From Sciurus carolinensis (Eukaryota > Chordata > Mammalia > Rodentia > Sciuridae): DNA of 64,000 nt. The notes below the pieces were generated by a model. That model did not search any database and was not told the origin of the DNA. It saw nothing but the letters and a program-made list of their open reading frames with translations. This document shows, one piece after another, positions 53,254 through 64,000 of the stretch; the stretch's first letter is position 1; each line of letters begins with the position of its first letter. The stretch is taken from NCBI RefSeq assembly GCF_902686445.1, contig NC_062217.1:81549258-81613257 (forward strand), in the 5' to 3' direction. Both the position numbers and the translations under genes were made by a program.

Positions 53254-53279
53254 GTCTCCCTCTCTGATAATACATTCTT

Positions 53280-53690
53280 TGGGACAACCAATACCCACTG
53301 CCCATTTCTCCCACCCACCCACACTCCCACTGCCTGCTTCTTCTTATGACAGAATCTCCCCTCCACCTCCCTAGATTCCAGTCTCTCCTCAGCTAACTTC
53401 TACTCTACCTTGAAGACTACTTCCGTTGTCCCCTCTTCATTGTGAAAGGTGTCCCTGATGCTTCCCCCCATTTCAGTCTCTCCCTCCACACCGGAGGCCT
53501 AATCCCCAAATCCTCCTGTAACTTCCCAAAGCTCCCCTAACACCTCATAAGAAGCCACCCTATCACTCTGAAACAACCACCTACATGTGATCTTTCTCCA
53601 CTAGGGACGAAACTTCTATAAGGCAAACCCTGTCTCCTTTCCTATCCACAGTGCCTATCACAATGCGGAGCACAAATGGTGCTGACAGTA
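53280..53690 (+). repeat. L2 LINE 3' fragment
   Basis: Long pyrimidine-rich series (cttgaagactacttccg, gaaaggtgtccctgatg), then gggacgaaacttctataagg and cacagtgcctatcacaatg follow the L2 3' end order. Confidence 0.65.
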
Positions 53691-55103
53691 ATAAAAAAGA
53701 GTCAACTTTAACAGAAGGCAAAAAGGGAGAAGATCCTAAGAATCCATAACGTCATATAGGGAAAAATTATTCCAATAACTGATACCTCAATTGGTGCTAT
53801 AACCTCGCTGCACTCCATTAACAAGTATTGGTTCCTATACACATTTTAGCTTGTAAAGTTCAGAAAAACATTCATTTATTTTTAATTATCATGTATTGCT
53901 ATGGAAATGCCCATGGTATGTACTTGCGGTGGTGGCCGTAGGGGTGGCTCTTCATGAATACTGAAAACATTTAAATAAAAAGAAGGAAGAAAAAAACCAT
54001 TTTGAAAATGCTACCACATATGCCAGAATAACTGTTAATACAAACAGGCCCCTTCCCCACTGTAACCAGGTCACAAGTAATGGCTCACCTCAAAGCAGCC
54101 GCAGCCACAGTGTTTACTCTCTACTTGGAGCTTAAAAGCATTTTAGTTGATGAACAGACCCTGAAGCAGAAACTTCTAAACCCATGCTAATGCCCAGCAG
54201 AGCAGTAACTTCTTTTGATTAATTTACCAGTACTGAAAGCAAAAGAAAGACATCAAACCACGGTCCGTACTAAACAATTAAACAAGGAGCCGATGCCTCC
54301 AGTGTGGTGTACATCAGGATGAAAGCTGGATGGGGTCGAATGAAAAAGCAACAAATATCTTACATTGATTAATGCTTATAGGATTTTTCCCCTTAAATGT
54401 CATAACATTTCATTCAATGGTCAAACCAAAGAGTTTATATAACATTTAAAACAGAAAAAAGTTCCAGAAAGCTTAAGGAACTTCAGATGTACCACGAGGA
54501 GAAAAATCAGGTCACTCAAAACAGTTCTAAAGAACATTCAAAACAGTTTGGCAGAACTCTGACCAGTCTGCTGAAATACCTTCAACATGAAATTGCATAA
54601 GGGAAAAAAAACTTACCACCTCCTTTCATCAGAAAATAATTTTTCCACTGTGAGTGACATTTTCCTAATTTAAACTACTTAGCCTATTCACAATGTTCAG
54701 TACTAACCATATGTATCATTTTGAAAACACAGAGTGAAAACAATATAGTTGTACAAGTGTGCCTCTACTCTGCATAAGCTTTTTTTCAAATTGAAATTTA
54801 ATCATTTTGTGTTTCACAAATGGGAATGAACTACAAATATGCCCATAGTTTATCTTCATAGATTTTCTGAGTGATTACTTGCATTCATTTATAAAAATCC
54901 AATAGTTTCTTTGCAACAAAAACAAAATTTATTTACAAACTTGTAGAAAAGTATCGGAACAAAGCCAGCTCAAAAATGTCAGCTTATTGAAAAATCTAAA
55001 TTTGCTAATTTTATGTCCCCGAGGAAAATTTCTCAGGTAATTCCATCTTGTATTAACCAACATACTGGCATATTTCTGGGTGACTCACTACTACTCTGTC
55101 TTA
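53691..55103. other. Intronic sequence, nothing recognised
   Basis: Unique AT-rich sequence. The 54150-54330 stretch looks less degraded than most but has no identifiable feature. Confidence 0.45.
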
Positions 55104-55174
55104 ATTGGACATGATAAGACATACTTTATAGATAAGATAAATTGGAGATGATAAGACATACTTTATAGACTTTG
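55104..55174. repeat. 37-bp tandem duplication
   Basis: attggacatgataagacata at 55104 recurs as attggagatgataagacata at 55141, and both continue ctttatag. Two units, few differences. Confidence 0.92.
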
Positions 55175-55224
55175 TACAAATAAATGAAATATTATCTATA
55201 AAGCATAAATCCTCAAAATTTACC

Positions 55225-55935
55225 AGATTAAACTCTTCCCCCTACACTCCACAATAGATACATCCAAGATCCCCCACTGTATGCCTGAAACCATGGATAG
55301 TACCAACCCCTATAGATGTCTTTTCCTATACAAACATACATAAACTTAATGTCTTTCCCATCCTGAGCACTTATTGTGTACTGTGACCATAACTTTTGCA
55401 TTTTGGGGTCTGATAGCAAAACTTGCTCAACTCTCTTTTTCCTTCTTCACAAATGTCACAAATAGAAGACTGTTTTTTACCATGGACCTTAGCAATTGCA
55501 GCATTTTTTTTTTTCTTTCCTTATCAAGTTGTAAACTTTCACCTTTTCACTTAAAGGAAGCACTTGCCAGCTCCTTATGGCATATCCATGTTGCCGGCAT
55601 GACAACTCTTGGGCTTTGGTACTAATAGTAAGTAAACCAAGAGTTACTTGAACACAAGCGCCACCATAGTGAGACAGTGGATCTGGTAACTGATACAGCT
55701 ACTAAGTGACTAACAGGCAGGTAGTATATGCAGCATAAGACACTCCAGACAAAGGAAAGATTCATGTTCCAGGCAGATTGGCATGATATTTAATCATGCT
55801 ACTTAGAATGCATACAATTTAAAGTTTATGTTTATTTCTGAAACTTTCCATTTAATACTTTTGGACCACAGTTGGCCATGATTAACTGAAACTGTAGAAA
55901 GTCAAACTGTAGATCAGAGGTGGCTAAGCACCCCT
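55225..55935. mobile_element. Old DNA transposon (Tigger-like, non-autonomous)
   Basis: The left end has gcctgaaaccatggatagta and the right end has accacagttggccatgatt, aactgaaactgtagaaag and caaactgtagatca. These resemble the tips of a long mammalian DNA transposon in which gaaaccgcgg-type words occur at both ends. The middle is decayed, with no transposase recognised. Confidence 0.6.
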
Positions 55936-56105
55936 AGTCTATGCTAAACTATTTGAAGAACATTTCCCTTACAAGGGATGCATTCTGCATGTGCCTGATT
56001 CCTCATCCATGTTTAAGCCTTATCACCTCTGTTCTGTAGTATAATACAGTATCATAAAAGTAATTTCACAAGTAGCTAGATAGGGAAGAGATTGTTCTGC
56101 CAGGA

Positions 56106-56538
56106 TGTCTTAGTAAGCTTTCATTGCTGTAATCATAATACCTGAGAAGAACAACTCAGAGGAAGGAAAGTCTATTTTGGCTCACAGTATTAGAGGTTCA
56201 GTCCATGTTGGGCCAACTCCACTGCTCTGGACCCAGGGTGAGGCAAAACATCATGGCAGAAGGATGAGGGAAGGAGTGCTGCTTCATAAATGGCAGGAGG
56301 AAGCAAAGAAAGGGAGGATCGGCCACAGGGAAGATGCACCCTTTCAGGGCATGTCCCCAGCAAGTGATCCACCTCCTCCAGTCATGCCCCACCTGGTTAC
56401 TGTTACCACTAAGTCAATCTATTCAAACTAGGATGGACTGATTAGATTACAGTTTTCACAATTAAATAATTTCACCTCTGAATATTCCTGCATTAACACA
56501 TGAGCTTTTGGGGAACAACTCATATTCAAACCATAACA
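56106..56538 (-). mobile_element. MaLR-type LTR, antisense
   Basis: Plus-strand tgtcttagtaagctttcatt to attcaaaccataaca (433 bp), with gaagaacaactcagagg, cctcctccagtcatgcc and cacatgagcttttgggg in the family order. Flanking 5-mers (cagga, aaggg) do not match, so its target duplication is lost or the ends are shifted. Confidence 0.88.
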
Positions 56539-57969
56539 AAGGGTTATCAGGTATGTAGAAGACACATATGAACTTTTAAAAAAAGTATATGAATAAATGG
56601 ACCTTTATGGTACCCTTTGCTATAACTGGTACCCTTTCCAAACAATGTGAATGGAATTCCTGTATATTCTAAGCTTTCATAGAAAGACCACAAAAAAACT
56701 GGAAATGCAAAGATGAAAATGGACTTTTGTATTGACCTTTCCACATTCTGTTTCCTTTATGAAGATCTAGGAGCCAAAGAGTACACACAGGCATATTTAC
56801 CTACTCAATAGCTTGGTTCTGACAGACTCTAATTCCCCATCACAAGGAACGGGTGAAATAAATGGGTTATGGATGAGGCAGACATAAGTTTCCCCACTTT
56901 GCATTTTTCTTGTGCAGAGGCAGAAAATCTTCTATTTTAAGTCTTTTCAAAGATGGTGACACCATCGCTCATTAAAAAATAATCTAAAAACTCTTGGGTG
57001 AGATCAGGAAACACAAGGAAGCAGGACTCTCATCTTACGGAGGAAGCAGGAATGCTCCAGAGAACGAACATGATCCTCAAAGGGTTCTGCGATTCCACAA
57101 AATAGAGCTAAATGTGTTCTATCTAAGATGTTCCAGTCACGGGGGTATTTTGAAAGTGCAGGCCAAAAAGCTGGAGATGCTATCACGGTGTTTAAAGTAA
57201 AAATTAAGAAAGACCTATGAATTATTCCACATTGATTTGATTCTACAAAATTCAGCTTTCGTTCTGACCTGTTTATACGGTTCTGTGTTTGAAGCAGTTT
57301 TCTTCACTCTTCAGTTACAACTGTCAGATTTTTAGCTATTAAGGCAATGTATCATGGTGGCATAAATAACACTGGTCCAGAGGAAAGTGCTGGTAAATTT
57401 TTCTTTCAGTACTTGAATGTCAAATGAGCAGGAAACATAGCAGACTTGACCTGAGTAATTTTTTTATAACTATAATACAAATATTTGAACACCTATAATA
57501 CACAAAGTGACCTCAAATATTTTACTACAAAAACAATTCTATATACCAAGAAGACCAAACATTTCCTTTCAAGTTCAAATTCAAATTCTTTAATCAGATT
57601 TATTCTGCATAACTTTATTTACCTCCATGCTAGATTCACTCTTCTCATTTTCCAAATTGAATGCCCAGTGAGATGCCCAGACCATGTCACGTGTCCTGCT
57701 TTACGTTCACATCAACACCCCAATTCCTGCAGCCAGCCTGAAAGCTATGAACAAGCCTTCTTTCTCATCACTGGCGTTTTTGTTTGCTTTCAGGTTTTTT
57801 TTTTTTTTTTTTCATATTGGGTTTGCTTTGTTATCAGTTCATTGAGATTGATACTAAGAATGTCATTGAGAATACCAATTTCAGCTGGAAGAGTTAAAAT
57901 GAATTGCAGTTACTTGAATTTTAAATTCTCCCTGAAAAGCATTATTTGCAGTGGTGGATCTCTTGAGTA
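56539..57969. other. Intronic sequence, nothing recognised
   Basis: Unique sequence. An open frame of 162 codons at 57485-57973 is F/S/I rich, crosses a poly-T run at 57795-57812, and is not credible as a gene. Confidence 0.5.
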
Positions 57970-57983
57970 TTGAAGAGCATTTT

Positions 57984-58211
57984 GTTGGTGTCGTTTTGTT
58001 TTTGTTTGTTTGTTACTGGGGATTGAACCCAGGGGTGCCTTACCACTGAGCTGCATCCGCAGTTGTTTTTGTTTTTTACTTTGGAATAGGTCCTAGTTAA
58101 ATTGCTGAGTATCTCAGTAAGTTGCTGAGGGGACTGGCCTCAAATTTGCATTCCTCCTGCCTCAGCCTCCCAAGTCATTGGAATTACAGGAGTGTGTCGC
58201 CATACCTACCT
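57984..58211 (-). mobile_element. B1-dID dimeric SINE, antisense
   Basis: A T-rich tail, then ctggggattgaacccaggg and cactgagctgcatccgcag (ID half), then aagttgctgaggggactgg and ctcctgcctcagcctccc (B1 half). A perfect 14-bp duplication, ttgaagagcatttt, flanks it at 57970-57983 and 58212-58225. Confidence 0.94.
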
Positions 58212-58225
58212 TTGAAGAGCATTTT

Positions 58226-58922
58226 AACAAAGTCTCACTGAAAGGGTATGAGGTTTAGAGTGTGGTAAAACAAACAAAAACACAGAGTACAAACAAGGAT
58301 TTAGTGTTTCTAGATTCTGCCTATCAATCTGTCTCCCTTTTAGCACCACCACCACCAACAAAAATACTATATTCCTAGGAAAACAGAATGCTTAAAAAAA
58401 CAAACTCAGGTGTTTTTGTTTGGTTGCTTAAAAATAATCTTACTTCAATAAAATGATAAACAATTGAAGGTCTACTAGCATTAGAAATTAATACTGGGAC
58501 TTATTCATTTATTTCATTCATACAATATTAATTTCATTTCTTCAGTACTGTCCTCTCTTTGTATCAGTTACATCTGGCTGATTATATTGACCCTGTAAAT
58601 AAACACCCCAGCACATCCCCAGTCACCAGGAAAATTCCATGCTTGGTCACAGAGTAGATACATAGTCCAGAGGACAGATGGATGAAGACCAAACAAGTGA
58701 AATATTCCAAGAGTTCTCATGAGATAATTCTGCAAATGGCGCCAAATTAAATATTCATGTCCAGTGTTTGGAACCAAAACAGGATACAGAGATAAATTAA
58801 TAATAAGTTGATTTTAACTTGTAGGCTGGCTTCCCTGCCGCTGAGCATGTCACTTCCCATTGACACTGACCAGCTTGCAGCATAATACACATGGTCACTC
58901 ATGTTAGCATCAGAAAAAGAAA
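58226..58922. other. Intronic sequence, nothing recognised
   Basis: Unique AT-rich sequence up to the L1 insertion point. The last bases, gaaaaagaaat, are a plausible L1 target site, but the other copy would lie beyond the window. Confidence 0.5.
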
Positions 58923-58930
58923 TGGGGGGG

Positions 58931-58943
58931 GCCAAGATGGCGG
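58931..58943 (+). promoter_or_regulatory. YY1-like site at L1 start
   Basis: gccaagatggcgg contains the aagatggcgg core of YY1 sites, in the position known for mammalian L1. Confidence 0.7.
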
Positions 58944-59171
58944 ACTAGAGGGCGGCTGCATTTCACGTTGCTCCAGGACGCAAGATTCAAAAGAGGAGAT
59001 AGTGAGAGACTTGGGACCAACTCAAAGCCGTCGGGTGAGTCTCTCCCGTTGGGGGGGCGTCCCGGATGGGGCGGTAGCCCCGGAACGCAGGGAATTTGTG
59101 AAGTGGAGTTGCTCGGCGAGACCCCCCTCACCCCACTGGAGCGGTAAACACGGACAACTGGGATCATCGTA

Positions 59172-59978
59172 GAGGAGGCGGCTCAGCACAGCGCTTGGAC
59201 TCGAGCAACCACTGGGGCTCCGGGCAGCTGCCTGAGGAGGAGCTGCGTGGTGAGCTGTTTAGACCCAGAACAACCGCTTCTGAATACCAGGGGGTTGCCC
59301 GGAGGAAGAGGAGGAGCGCGGTGGGACGCTTGGTCTAGGAGTGACTGCATCAGAGCCACAGGCAGTTGCCAGAGGAGGAGCTGCGTGGCGAGCTGTTTGA
59401 ACTCAGAACAACTGCTCCAGAACACTGGTGGCCTGCCTAGAGGAGGAGAGCGGTGGGACGCTTGGTCTAGGAGTGACTGCATCAGAGCCACAGGTGGTTG
59501 CCAGAGGAGGAGGCAAGTGGTGAGTTGATTGGACTAAAAGCGACCGCTCCTGAACACCGGTGGCCTGCCTGGAGGAGGAGCATGGTGAGTCACTTGGTCT
59601 CGGAGCCACCGCTCCTGAACACCCGGGGGGCTACCCCGAGGAGGAGGAGGAGGAACAGGGCGGGTCACTTGGACTTGGAGTGACTGCCTAGGGCTACGGG
59701 GGTTGGCGGGAGGAGGAGACCCGAAGTAAGTTGTTTGGACTCCTAGTGACTGCGTCGGAAACCGGGCGGCTGTCCGGAGGAGGAGGTGTGTGGTGGGTCT
59801 CTGGGTCTCGGAGCTATTGTACGGGGCTCCAGGTGGTGGCTCAGAGGAGGGGCTGCATAGCCAGGCGATTGGTGCAGAGCAGGGTCCCAGGAGCTAGGTG
59901 GCTTCTTGCTGGAAGAGCCGCACAGAGACACGCCTAGGGGCGGAGCAAAGTTTCCAGGGCGGCGGGCAGATTCTCTGG
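59172..59978 (+). repeat. Tandem array of about twelve 62-72-bp units in L1 5' UTR
   Basis: Units start with gaggagg- or a close variant at 59172, 59234, 59302, 59372, 59440, 59504, 59572, 59638, 59710, 59777, 59844 and, weaker, 59912. Each runs through a cttgga/gtttgga-like word, a gtgactgc or caaccgctcc word, and an aggtggttgcc-like end. Units 3 and 5 share gggacgcttggtctagga, and units 2, 4 and 6 share a different middle, so there is also a higher-order period of about 135 bp. Confidence 0.85.
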
Positions 59979-60483
59979 GAGAGGCAGCCTAAGGAGACTC
60001 GCCTGCGAAGGGTGAGGCTCCCAGGCCCAGGACGTAGGTCCGGGCCCCTGGGATCGTTGCAGAAGAAGACAGCCCAGCCCAGGCGGTAGTTGTAGATTGA
60101 GGGGAACCTCTAGGAGGGCAACTGACCAGCGAGAAGTCCCCACTGAGTGAGTCTTCCCGGCTGGGGGAGGTTTTCCCACAGGGACGGTAAAACCAGAGAC
60201 ACAGGCACAAACAGGCCTTGCCTCAGCCCGCAGTCTAGTTCCCCATTGGATGACCATTGGTCAACAAGTGGAGGCACCTCTGCCCACTAGCAGGGAATAT
60301 ACGCCACCTGAGGGTCACCACCCCTAGAGAGGCAGCTTCTTCGTGGAGCTCTGCATTATCAACCTCCTCCAAGACTTCAGGCTACTGAAGGATAAGAGGG
60401 GATATACTAGCAATCTTCAGGGACATTATAAGTTGATAAAGGAAATCTGCAATATCTTAATGATCCACTGATTCCTGAACAAT

Positions 60484-61499
60484 ATGAGAAAACAAGGGAA
60501 GAAAATGCCCCAAACAAATCTAGATGTTACATCAATAAAATCCAACGACAGCATGGCAGAAGAAATGACAGAAAGGGAGTTCAGAATGTACATAATTAAA
60601 ATGATTAGGGAAGCAAACAATGAGATGAAAGAGCAAATGCAGGCATTGAATGATCGCACCAATCGACAGTTAACAGAGCAAATTCAGGAAGCAAAAGATC
60701 ATTTCAATAAAGAGTTAGAGATATTGAAAAAAAAAAACAAACAGAAATCCTTGAAATGAAGGAAACAATAAACCAAATTAAGAACTCCACAGAAAGCATA
60801 ACCAATAGGATAGAACAGCTGGAAGACAGAACTTCAGATATTGAAGACAAAATATTTAACCTCGAAAACAAAGTTGAACAAACAGAGAAGATGGTGAGAA
60901 ATCATGAACAGAATCTCCAAGAACTATGGGATATCATGAAAAGGCCAAATTTGAGAATTATTGGGATTGAGGAAGGCTTAGAGAAACAAACCAAAGGAAT
61001 GAACAATCTATTTGAAGAAATAATATCAGAAAATTTCCCAAATCTGAAGAATGAAATGGAAAATCAAGTCCAAGAGGCTTATAGGACTCCAAATACACAA
61101 AATTACAACAGACCCACACCAAGGCACATTATAATGAAAATACCGAACATACAAAATAAAGACAGAATTTTAAAGGCTGTGAGAGAAAAGAACCAAATTA
61201 CATTCAGGGGGAAGCCAATACGGATATCAGCAGATTTTTCAATCCAGACCCTAAAAGCTAGAAGGGCCTGGAACAACATTTTTCAAGCTCTGAAAGAAAA
61301 TGGATGCCAACCAAGAATCTTATACCCAGCAAAACTTACCTTCAAATTTGACGATGAAATAAAATCATTCCATGATAAACAAAAGCTAAAAGAATTTACA
61401 AAAAGAAAGCCAGCATTACAGAACATTCTCAGCAAAATATTTCATGAGGAAGAGATAAAAAACAAAGAAGCATATCAGCAAATGGAGGAATTATCCTAA
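60484..61499 (+). pseudogene. L1 ORF1 (RNA-binding chaperone), broken by one frameshift
   Basis: ORF1p normally trimerises and coats L1 RNA. The first frame (60484-60759, 91 codons) is charged and rich in K, E and Q, fitting the N-terminal part and coiled coil. The second frame (open to a TAA at 61497-61499) continues the coiled coil, then the RRM-like part (RPNLRIIGIEEG) and C-terminal domain (RPTPRHIIMKIP, ARRAWNNIFQALKENG, YPAKLTF). The frames part at an 11-A run at 60727-60737, so slippage of one or two bases explains the break. Total length, about 338 codons, equals the human protein's usual length. Confidence 0.9.
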
Positions 61500-61557
61500 A
61501 GGAACTGTCAAATAAAGGAGGAACCAAGATGTGTCAAAAATTTTAAATATGAACCAA

Positions 61558-64000
61558 ATGACTGGGAATACAAATCATACCTCAATAATAACCCTGAATG
61601 TTAATGGCCTGAATTCATCAATCAAAAGACATAGACTGGCAGATTGGATTAAAAAGAAAGATCCAACAATATGTTGCCTGCAAGAGACTCACCTCATAGA
61701 AAGAGATACCCATAGACTAAAGGTGAAAGGATGGGGAAAAACATACCATGCACATGGACTCAGCAAAAAAGCTGGAGTATCCATCCTCATTTCAGATAAT
61801 GTGGACTTCAAGCCAATGTTCGTCAGAAGGGATAAAGAAGGACATTTCATACTGCTTAAGGGAAGCATAAATCAGCAAGATATAACAATCATAAACATCT
61901 ATGCCCCAAACAGTGGCTCATCCATGTATGTTAAACAAATCCTTCTCAATTTTAGAAACCAAATAGACCATAACACAATAATACTAGGTGATTTTAACAC
62001 GCCTCTCTCACCACTGGACAGATCTTCCAAACAAAATTGAACAAAGAAACCATAGATCTCAATAACACAATCAATAATTTAGACTTAACAGACATTTATA
62101 GAATATACCATCCAACCAAGAGCGAATACACTTTCTTCTCAGCAGCACATGGATCCTTCTCTAAAATAGACCATATATTATGCCACAAAGCTAATGTCAG
62201 CAAATACAAGAAGATAGAGACACTACCTTGTATTCTATCAGATCATAATGGATTGAAGTTACAAATTAATGAAAGAGTAAAAAACAGAAACTACTCCAAC
62301 ACCTGGAGATTAAACAATATGCTACTATATGATGAATGGATAACAGAAGATATTAGGAAGGAAATTAAAAAATTCTTAGAGGTGAACGAGAACAAAGAAA
62401 CATCATATCAAAATCTCTGGGACACTGTGAAAGCAGTACTTAGAGGAAGATTTATTTCATGGAGCGCATTTAATAAAAGAAGTAAAACTCAAAAAATAAA
62501 TGACCTAACCCTACAGCTCAAAGCCCTAGAAAAAGAAGAACAGACCAACACCAAAAGTAGTAGAAGACAGGAAATAGTTAAACTGAGAGCTGAAATCAAC
62601 GAAATTAAAACAAAAGAAACAATACAAAAAATTGACAAAATAAATAGTTCGTTCTTTGAAAAAATAAACAAAATTGATAAACCTTTAGCCACACTAACAA
62701 AGAGAAGACGAGAGAAAACCCAAATCACTAAAATTCGGAATGAACAAGGAAATATCACAACAGACACGACTGAAATACAAAACATAATTAGAAGCTATTT
62801 TGAAAATCTAAACTCCCACAAAATAGAAAATTTCAAAGACATCAACAGGTTTCTAGAGACATATGAATTGCCTAAATTGAACGAGGAGGACATACACAAT
62901 TTAAATAGACCAATTTCAAGTAATGAAATAGAAGAAGTCATCAAAAGCCTTCCAACAAAGAAAAGTCCAGGACCAGATGGGTTCCCAGCCGAGTTCTAAA
63001 AAACTTTTAAAGAAGAGCTCATTCCAATACTTCTCAAAGTATTCCAGAAAATAGAAGAGGAGGGAACTCTCCCAAACTCATTCTATGAAGCCAATATTAC
63101 CCTGATTCCTAAACCAGACAGAGACACATCGAGGAAAGAAAATTTCAGACCAATATCCTTAATGAACATCGACGCAAAAATTCTAAACAAAATTTTAGCA
63201 AATCGCATACAAAAACATATTAAAAAGATAGTGCACCATGATCAAGTGGGTTTCATCCCAGGGATGCAAGGTTGGTTCAACATCAGGAAATCAATAAATG
63301 TCATTCACCATATCAATAGACTTAAAGTCAAGAATCACATGATTATTTCGATAGATGCAGAAAAAGCATTTGATAACATACAGCACCCCTTCATGCTCAA
63401 AACACTAGAAAAAATAGGGATAGTGGGAACATTCCTTAACATTATAAAGGCCATCTACGCTAAACCCATGGCTAATATCATTCTAAATGGTGAAAAACTG
63501 AAAGCATTCCCTCTAAAAACTGGAACAAGGCAGGGATGCCCTCTTTCACCACTTCTATTCAATATCATCCTTGAAACTCTAGCCAGAGCAATTAGACAGA
63601 CCAAAGAAATTAAAGGGATATGAATAGGAAAAGAAGAACTCAAACTATCCCTATTTGCTGATGATATGATTGTACACTTAGAGGAACCAGGTAATTCCAC
63701 CAGAAAACTTTTAGATCTCATAAGTGAATTCAGTAAAGTAGCGGGATATATGATCAATGCACATAAATCTAAGGCATTTTTATACATAAGCGATGAATCT
63801 TCAGAAAGAGAAATTAGGAAAACTACCCCATTCACAATAGCTTCGAAAAAAATAAAATACTTGGGAATCAATCTCACAAAAGAGGTGAGAACTACAGAAC
63901 ACTAAAAAAAGAAATTCAAGAAAACCTTAGAAGATGGAAAGATCTCCCATGTTCTTTGATAGGAAGAATTAATATTGTCAAAATGGCCATACTACCAAAA
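61558..64000 (+). pseudogene. L1 ORF2 (endonuclease-reverse transcriptase), several breaks, 3' end outside window
   Basis: ORF2 starts at the ATG of MTGNTNH (61558), with another in-frame ATG at 61549. The APE-type endonuclease shows [38 protein letters not shown] and LSDHNG. The reverse transcriptase shows [41 protein letters not shown] (motif A), [13 protein letters not shown] (motif B) and FADDMIV (motif C, 63652-63672). Breaks: a frameshift near 62033-62040 just after GDFNTPLS, a stop TAA at 62997-62999, a TGA at 63621-63623 and an apparent deletion of about 17 bp near 63885. Confidence 0.93.

Larger units (their letters stand above)
58924..60483 (+). promoter_or_regulatory. L1 5' UTR / internal promoter, CpG-rich
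   Basis: About 1,560 bp, GC- and CpG-rich against an AT-rich surrounding. A YY1-type site (gccaagatggcgg, 58931-58943) sits at the very start, as in human L1, where it positions transcription. About 59172-59978 is a tandem array of about 67-bp units. The remainder to 60483 is single-copy and becomes AT-rich before ORF1. Confidence 0.88.
58924..64000 (+). mobile_element. L1 retrotransposon with complete 5' end, cut by window edge
   Basis: This holds a 5' UTR, ORF1 and about the first two thirds of ORF2 in the standard L1 order. It starts with a G-run and ccaagatggcgg, the usual L1 transcription start context, so the 5' end is complete. It is not active: ORF1 is frameshifted, and ORF2 has a frameshift, two stops and a small deletion. 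It lies on the strand opposite to ATP8A2, as most intronic L1s do. Confidence 0.95.

Noticed and set aside
57485..57973. 162-codon plus-strand open frame
   Set aside because: Low-complexity F/I/S composition running through a poly-T tract, with no domain and no splice context.
59172..59978. CRISPR-like array
   Set aside because: The units are continuous and degenerate with no separate spacers, and the sequence is mammalian.
59183..60257. Overlapping open frames on both strands in the GC-rich block
   Set aside because: They lie in the tandem-repeat L1 5' UTR, where a repeating unit keeps several frames open. None resembles a known protein.
58924..60483. CpG island of a host gene promoter
   Set aside because: It leads directly into L1 ORF1 and ORF2 and starts with the standard L1 start context.

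Overview
The window is nuclear DNA of a placental mammal, almost certainly a rodent. The most likely group is the squirrels (Sciuridae): it carries dimeric SINEs with a B1-like half joined to an ID/tRNA-like half, lone ID SINEs, a rodent-type L1 and many MaLR-type LTRs. Species cannot be fixed from the sequence. Gene density is very low and the sequence is mostly AT-rich intron filled with interspersed repeats.

The only host protein-coding sequence I can support is two consecutive exons of a P4-ATPase (lipid flippase) on the minus strand, at 33540-33723 and 28684-28794. They are separated by a 4,745-bp intron with canonical GT/AG ends. The encoded 61 and 37 residues read without a break and match ATP8A2 better than ATP8A1. 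They cover the end of the P domain (GDGAND hinge motif) and the start of membrane helix M5. The rest of the window is probably flanking ATP8A2 intron, since no other exon could be found.

Layout: 1-5.2 kb holds an L1 3' end, a MIR, a MaLR LTR with a (TC)31 tract and possibly another LTR. 5.3-8 kb holds an AT-rich minisatellite and a 2.2-kb 5'-truncated L1. 8-28 kb is intron with old L1, L2, SINE and MaLR fragments and a tiny U2 snRNA retropseudogene. 28.6-33.8 kb is the exon pair. 34-58.9 kb holds MaLR LTRs (two with perfect 5-bp target duplications), a MER5A-like element, three old DNA transposons including a foldback one, MIR, L2 and SINEs. 58.92-64.0 kb is the 5' five kilobases of an otherwise full-length L1: a CpG-rich 5' UTR built of about twelve 62-72-bp tandem units, a frameshifted ORF1 and a broken ORF2, running off the right edge.

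No new biological system is apparent. The most unusual structures are the short-unit tandem architecture of the L1 5' UTR, an identical stop codon shared by two separate L1 copies, the U2 retropseudogene, and a possible replacement at a conserved position in the ATP8A2 exon.
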